A stretch of 8,800 nucleotides of DNA, from assembly GCA_003170875.1 (NCBI GenBank), contig PMYJ01000226.1, positions 1 through 8,800 of the forward strand. The letters run 5' to 3'. The position numbers were made by a program, and so were the translations under genes. Of the stretch, positions 6,911 to 8,800 are shown in pieces. Below the pieces are notes generated by a model. It had not been told where the DNA came from. It ran no database searches and saw nothing but the letters and a program-made list of their open reading frames with translations. The stretch comes from Candidatus Dormiibacterota bacterium (GTDB lineage Bacteria; Chloroflexota; Dormibacteria; Aeolococcales; Aeolococcaceae). Positions within the stretch are counted from its first letter, which is position 1. Each line of letters opens with the position of its first letter.

Positions 6911-6936
6911 CGGCACGCGCCGCGGGCGCAGTGCCG
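6911..6936 (-). promoter_or_regulatory. Strong RNA hairpin between rpmA and obgE
   Basis: An 11-base-pair stem with one single-base bulge and a 3-base loop fills the middle of the 53-base rpmA-obgE gap. The outer arms are CGGCAC (6911-6916) and GTGCCG (6931-6936), the inner arms GCGCC (6917-6921) and GGCGC (6925-6929). All pairs but one are G-C. No T tract follows on the minus strand, so it is not a canonical intrinsic terminator. A role as RNA stabiliser, processing site or attenuator separating the abundant L21/L27 message from that of the scarcer Obg is an inference. Confidence 0.5.
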
Positions 6937-6941
6937 CGAAG

Positions 6942-7307
6942 TCAGCCGGCCGCCTCGGCGGCCTCGGTGACCTGCGGAGCGTCGTCGCCGGCGGACAGGA
7001 TCGTGTCGTCCTCATCGCGGGACGTTCTCCCCTCCATGGCCAGATCCAGCATGGGAAGCGCGAGCACGTTGGCCCGGGTCCGATCGCCTCTATGCTGGTC
7101 GAAGGCCACCAGGCCGCTGGCCAGGGCGAAGAGGGTGTGGTCCCGGCCAACCCCGACGTTGCCACCGGGCAGGATCTTGGTGCCGCGCTGCCGCACCAAT
7201 ATGGTCCCGGCGAGCACCAGCGAGCCGTCGCCGCGCTTGACGCCGAGCCGCTTGGAGTTGGAATCGCGTCCGTTGCGGGAGCTGCCCCCGCCTTTCTTGT
7301 GGGCCAT
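6942..7307 (-). CDS. rpmA: 50S ribosomal protein bL27 with acidic C-terminal tail
   Basis: L27 lies at the base of the central protuberance, and its flexible N-terminus reaches the peptidyl-transferase centre. The start MAHKKGGGSSRNGRDSNSKRLG is the family signature (usually AHKKAGGS), with no Firmicutes-type cleavable leader. RQRGTKILPGGNVGVGRDHTLFAL (residues 39-62) is the conserved core. The family normally ends near residue 82-90; here about 39 residues continue (83-121), with an acidic stretch (RDEDDTILSAGDDA) and an Ala/Glu-rich end. The ATG at 7307 is two bases after the rplU TAG, with a good Shine-Dalgarno (GGTGAG) overlapping the end of rplU, so the two genes are surely cotranscribed and probably translationally coupled. 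Confidence 0.98.
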   Translation of the reverse strand: MAHKKGGGSSRNGRDSNSKRLGVKRGDGSLVLAGTILVRQRGTKILPGGNVGVGRDHTLFALASGLVAFDQHRGDRTRANVLALPMLDLAMEGRTSRDEDDTILSAGDDAPQVTEAAEAAG

Positions 7308-7309
7308 CT

Positions 7310-8053
7310 CTACTCACCAGCCTCCGGTGGAGGGGTCTTGCGGGCGGCGCGGCGACGCGGCGGCGCGGCCGTCCCGGACGGCGTGGATGCCTCGGCCTCG
7401 GCGACTGGCTCTGCGACGGCGGGCTCCACGGCCTTCCGGGCGCGTCGCGCGGGGCGCGAGGGACCGGCCGTTTCGGGTGCCGAGTCGGTGGCGGACTCCG
7501 CTGACTCGGCCTCAACCGGAGCCTCGGCGCCGGTCTGCGCTGCTGCGGCCCGGGTGCTGCGCCGCCTGGTCCTCGCCGGCTCGGGGATCTCGGGCGCGGG
7601 CGCGGGCTCCTCGACGGCGACCGCCTCGTCCTCGATCTCGGGAGCCTCGAACTCCTCGACCACCACCGGCTCGGGAAGCTGCTCGCCCTTGGCGAGCACC
7701 CGATCCACCACCAGCTCGGTCTGCTCGGCCCGGAAGCCGAGGGTGCGGCGATGCCGCTTCTTCGGCTTGAAGGTGAAGACCCGGATCTTGCGCCCGCGAC
7801 GGTGCCCGGCCACGGTGGCTGCGACACGGATCCCCTCGAGGCTCGCCGCATCGACCTGGACGCCGTTCCCATCGGAGAGGAGCAGCACCGGCTCGAGCCC
7901 GATCACATCGCCCACGGCGGAGGCGAGGCGGTCGACGACGAGCCGGTCACCGGGGGTGACGCGGTACTGGTGACCGCCATGCCGGACGACGGCGAAGGTG
8001 GCCGAGGTCGTGGGCTCAGTGGGGGGGGCGTCGGATGACTGTAGTGGCTTCAT
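7310..8053 (-). CDS. rplU: 50S ribosomal protein bL21 with long charge-patterned C-terminal tail
   Basis: L21 binds 23S rRNA in the large subunit. The conserved core is residues 19-121: TFAVVRHGGHQYRV, GDRLVVDRL, VGDVIGLEPVLLL, VAGHRRGRKIRVFTFKPKKRHRRTLGFR, with the KPKK/RR rRNA-binding loop intact. Family members are usually about 100-105 residues; this one is 247. An 18-residue Ser/Thr/Pro-rich stretch precedes the core and about 126 residues follow it. The tail alternates acidic Ala/Glu/Pro segments with three basic clusters: RTRRRSTR (161-168), RPARRARK (200-207) and PRRRAARK (232-239). It looks disordered and recalls nucleic-acid-binding tails of histone H1 or mycobacterial HU; no function is shown. 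The ATG at 8053 is chosen because it gives the core a short leader. The frame stays open to 8476, but that upstream part is Arg/Gly-rich and crosses the divergent gene's promoter. First gene of the cluster. Confidence 0.96.
   Translation of the reverse strand: MKPLQSSDAPPTEPTTSATFAVVRHGGHQYRVTPGDRLVVDRLASAVGDVIGLEPVLLLSDGNGVQVDAASLEGIRVAATVAGHRRGRKIRVFTFKPKKRHRRTLGFRAEQTELVVDRVLAKGEQLPEPVVVEEFEAPEIEDEAVAVEEPAPAPEIPEPARTRRRSTRAAAAQTGAEAPVEAESAESATDSAPETAGPSRPARRARKAVEPAVAEPVAEAEASTPSGTAAPPRRRAARKTPPPEAGE
7313..7318 (-). promoter_or_regulatory. Ribosome binding site of rpmA
   Basis: GGTGAG on the minus strand, five bases before the rpmA ATG, matches the anti-Shine-Dalgarno-complementary GGTGA. 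It lies inside the final codons of rplU, so ribosomes finishing rplU reach it directly. It is one of only two clear Shine-Dalgarno sites in the window. Confidence 0.7.
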
Positions 8054-8160
8054 CGCTCGGTGACAACAGCTGACAGGGTGACTGATCCTCCGCGCCCTCG
8101 ACGCGGAAGAGGCCCATCGGCGGACAGGCCAATGAGCACGGCGGTCCGTGCGCTGGGGCA
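8054..8160 (-). promoter_or_regulatory. Candidate structured 5' leader of rplU
   Basis: If transcription starts near 8153, the rplU message has a leader of roughly 100 bases with two perfect 6-base-pair hairpins. One is at 8136-8151 (GCACGG / CCGTGC, 4-base loop), the other at 8089-8107 (TCCGCG / CGCGGA, 7-base loop). Ribosomal-protein L21 leaders that bind the protein product are known in other bacteria, but I cannot match this sequence to that family from memory. The ATG has only a weak purine run (GAG) before it. Confidence 0.3.
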
Positions 8161-8165
8161 GGATA
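8160..8165 (-). promoter_or_regulatory. Possible -10 box for the rplU-rpmA-obgE-nadD-rsfS cluster
   Basis: TATCCT on the minus strand fits TANNNT and lies about 107 bases upstream of the rplU ATG, in the 209-base gap shared with the divergent gene. No recognisable -35 box is found at 16-18 bases. It is the best minus-strand candidate I see in the gap. Confidence 0.3.
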
Positions 8166-8183
8166 CCAGACCCGCCCGAAGCC

Positions 8184-8213
8184 TTGGACGCTACTTCCCG
8201 ATCAGTGCATAAT
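8184..8213 (+). promoter_or_regulatory. Sigma70-type promoter for the DUF4190-like gene
   Basis: The -35 box TTGGAC (8184-8189) and -10 box CATAAT (8208-8213) are separated by 18 bases. Transcription would start near 8220, leaving a leader of about 40 bases before the ATG at 8263. This is the best promoter match in the window. Confidence 0.6.
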
Positions 8214-8252
8214 CCGCGCACCCGGGGTGCCGCCCCGGCCCATGGCGTGCCC

Positions 8253-8258
8253 GGGAGA
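8253..8258 (+). promoter_or_regulatory. Ribosome binding site deciding the start at 8263
   Basis: GGGAGA lies four bases before the ATG at 8263 and supports that start over the in-frame GTG at 8227 and ATG at 8242, neither of which has a Shine-Dalgarno. Confidence 0.6.
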
Positions 8259-8262
8259 GACC

Positions 8263-8781
8263 ATGTCCGGACCTGACCTGCCCCCAGGGCCCGACCCGGG
8301 CGGAGGCGAGTACCCCGCGTCACGGCCCCCCAACCCCGGTGACACCGATCCGCTGAGCGAGCCCCCGGCTGACCCGTACCCGACGGGGGCCGGCGATTAC
8401 CCTCCCGAGACGAGCCCCTACCCCCCGGGAGCGGGCTCGTACCCCCTGCCGCCGGCCGCCTACCCGCCGCCCCCACCCTTCGGGGCGCCGTATCCCTACG
8501 CGCCGCCGCAGACGGGCAATGGGTACGCGATCGCCGCGCTGGTGCTGGGCCTGGTCAGCCTCATCCTGTCGTGGTTCCCCGGCGTCGACTGGGTGCTCGC
8601 CGCGCTGGCGATCATCTTCGGTGCCGTCGGCATCTCCACCGCCGCGCGGAGGGGTGGTGTCGGTAGGGGGATGGCGATGGCAGGCCTGGTGCTCGGAGTT
8701 GTCACCGCCGTGCTCGGGATAATCTTCCTGGTCGTGATCTACAACAGCTTCGCCGGCTCTCAGTGCGCCTACGGCTGCTAG
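8263..8781 (+). CDS. DUF4190-like small membrane protein with Pro/Tyr-rich N-terminus
   Basis: The function is unknown. The 172-residue protein has a low-complexity Pro/Gly/Tyr-rich N-terminal half (1-86) and a hydrophobic C-terminal half. The hydrophobic part has helices at about 87-104, 108-127 and 136-160. The pattern GNGYAIAALVLGLVSLI, then LAALAIIFGAVGIS, then GRGMAMAGLVLGVV is the hallmark of DUF4190-type proteins, common in high-GC Gram-positive bacteria, usually with such a Pro-rich cytoplasmic leader. The last residues, CAYGC, carry the only two cysteines, probably outside the membrane core. It has its own promoter and ribosome binding site and diverges from rplU; no functional link to the ribosomal cluster is evident. 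The family assignment rests on the glycine/alanine pattern and topology. Confidence 0.85.
   Translation: MSGPDLPPGPDPGGGEYPASRPPNPGDTDPLSEPPADPYPTGAGDYPPETSPYPPGAGSYPLPPAAYPPPPPFGAPYPYAPPQTGNGYAIAALVLGLVSLILSWFPGVDWVLAALAIIFGAVGISTAARRGGVGRGMAMAGLVLGVVTAVLGIIFLVVIYNSFAGSQCAYGC
8377..8460 (+). repeat. Two tandem 14-residue Tyr-Pro repeats
   Basis: Within the DUF4190-like gene, residues 39-52 (YPTGAGDYPPETSP) and 53-66 (YPPGAGSYPLPPAA) form a degenerate tandem 42-base repeat sharing the YPxGAGxYP core, followed by further Tyr-Pro units to about residue 82. Slippage or unequal exchange probably varies its length between strains. Confidence 0.6.
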
Positions 8782-8800
8782 TGTAGTGTCTCGCAATTGA

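Noticed and set aside
6891..7973. Plus-strand open frame (360 codons) opposite rpmA and rplU
   Set aside because: The Ser/Ala/Thr-rich product is the antisense of the L21 tail and L27. The opposite strand encodes clear ribosomal proteins.
8054..8476. Upstream in-frame extension of rplU to 8476
   Set aside because: The extra part is Gly/Arg-rich, overlaps the divergent DUF4190-like gene and its promoter, and has no similarity to L21.
1..8800. Mobile elements, CRISPR arrays, tRNA or rRNA genes, phage or defence genes
   Set aside because: No terminal inverted repeats, transposase or integrase motifs, regular spaced repeats, or RNA-gene-like sequences were seen. Coding style looks uniform across the window.

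Overview
This is a high-GC window (about 70% G+C by eye, strongly G/C third codon positions) from a bacterial chromosome. It is dominated by a conserved ribosome-assembly and housekeeping locus. The gene order rplU-rpmA-obgE-nadD-rsfS, an Obg protein with a C-terminal OCT domain, an L27 without a cleavable N-terminal extension, a leaderless-type promoter (TANNNT six bases before a GTG start) and a proline-rich DUF4190-type membrane protein all point to a high-GC Terrabacteria lineage. Actinomycetota, Chloroflexota or a candidate phylum such as Dormibacterota would fit; the phylum is an inference and cannot be fixed from this window. I see no tRNA, rRNA, CRISPR array, insertion sequence, integrase or attachment site.

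Layout. Positions 1-2046 (+) hold the 3' part of a class A penicillin-binding protein (glycosyltransferase plus transpeptidase); its N-terminus and membrane anchor lie upstream of the window. It meets tail to tail, with a four-base overlap, a gene of unknown function on the minus strand (2043 to about 2939). Divergent from that gene is a rhomboid-family intramembrane protease carrying a soluble N-terminal domain of about 200 residues (3025-4398, +), which appears to be leaderless. From 8053 back to 4496 runs the minus-strand cluster rplU (L21), rpmA (L27), obgE, nadD, rsfS. The last gene (8263-8781, +) diverges from rplU and encodes a small Pro/Tyr-rich DUF4190-like membrane protein with a good sigma70-type promoter.

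How the genes relate. L21 and L27 are 50S proteins, Obg is a GTPase acting late in 50S maturation, and RsfS binds the 50S subunit to silence idle ribosomes. NadD makes the NAD precursor and is coupled to obgE by an ATGA stop/start overlap. RNA-level features may set different outputs along the cluster: a candidate structured leader before rplU, a strong hairpin between rpmA and obgE, and a hairpin plus -10 box before rsfS.

The window is mostly ordinary core genome and I do not see a new multi-gene system. The features most worth a second look are the long charge-patterned tail on L21 (about 125 residues beyond the family core) together with an acidic tail on L27, the hairpin between rpmA and obgE, the unknown gene at 2043-2939, and the soluble domain fused to the rhomboid protease.
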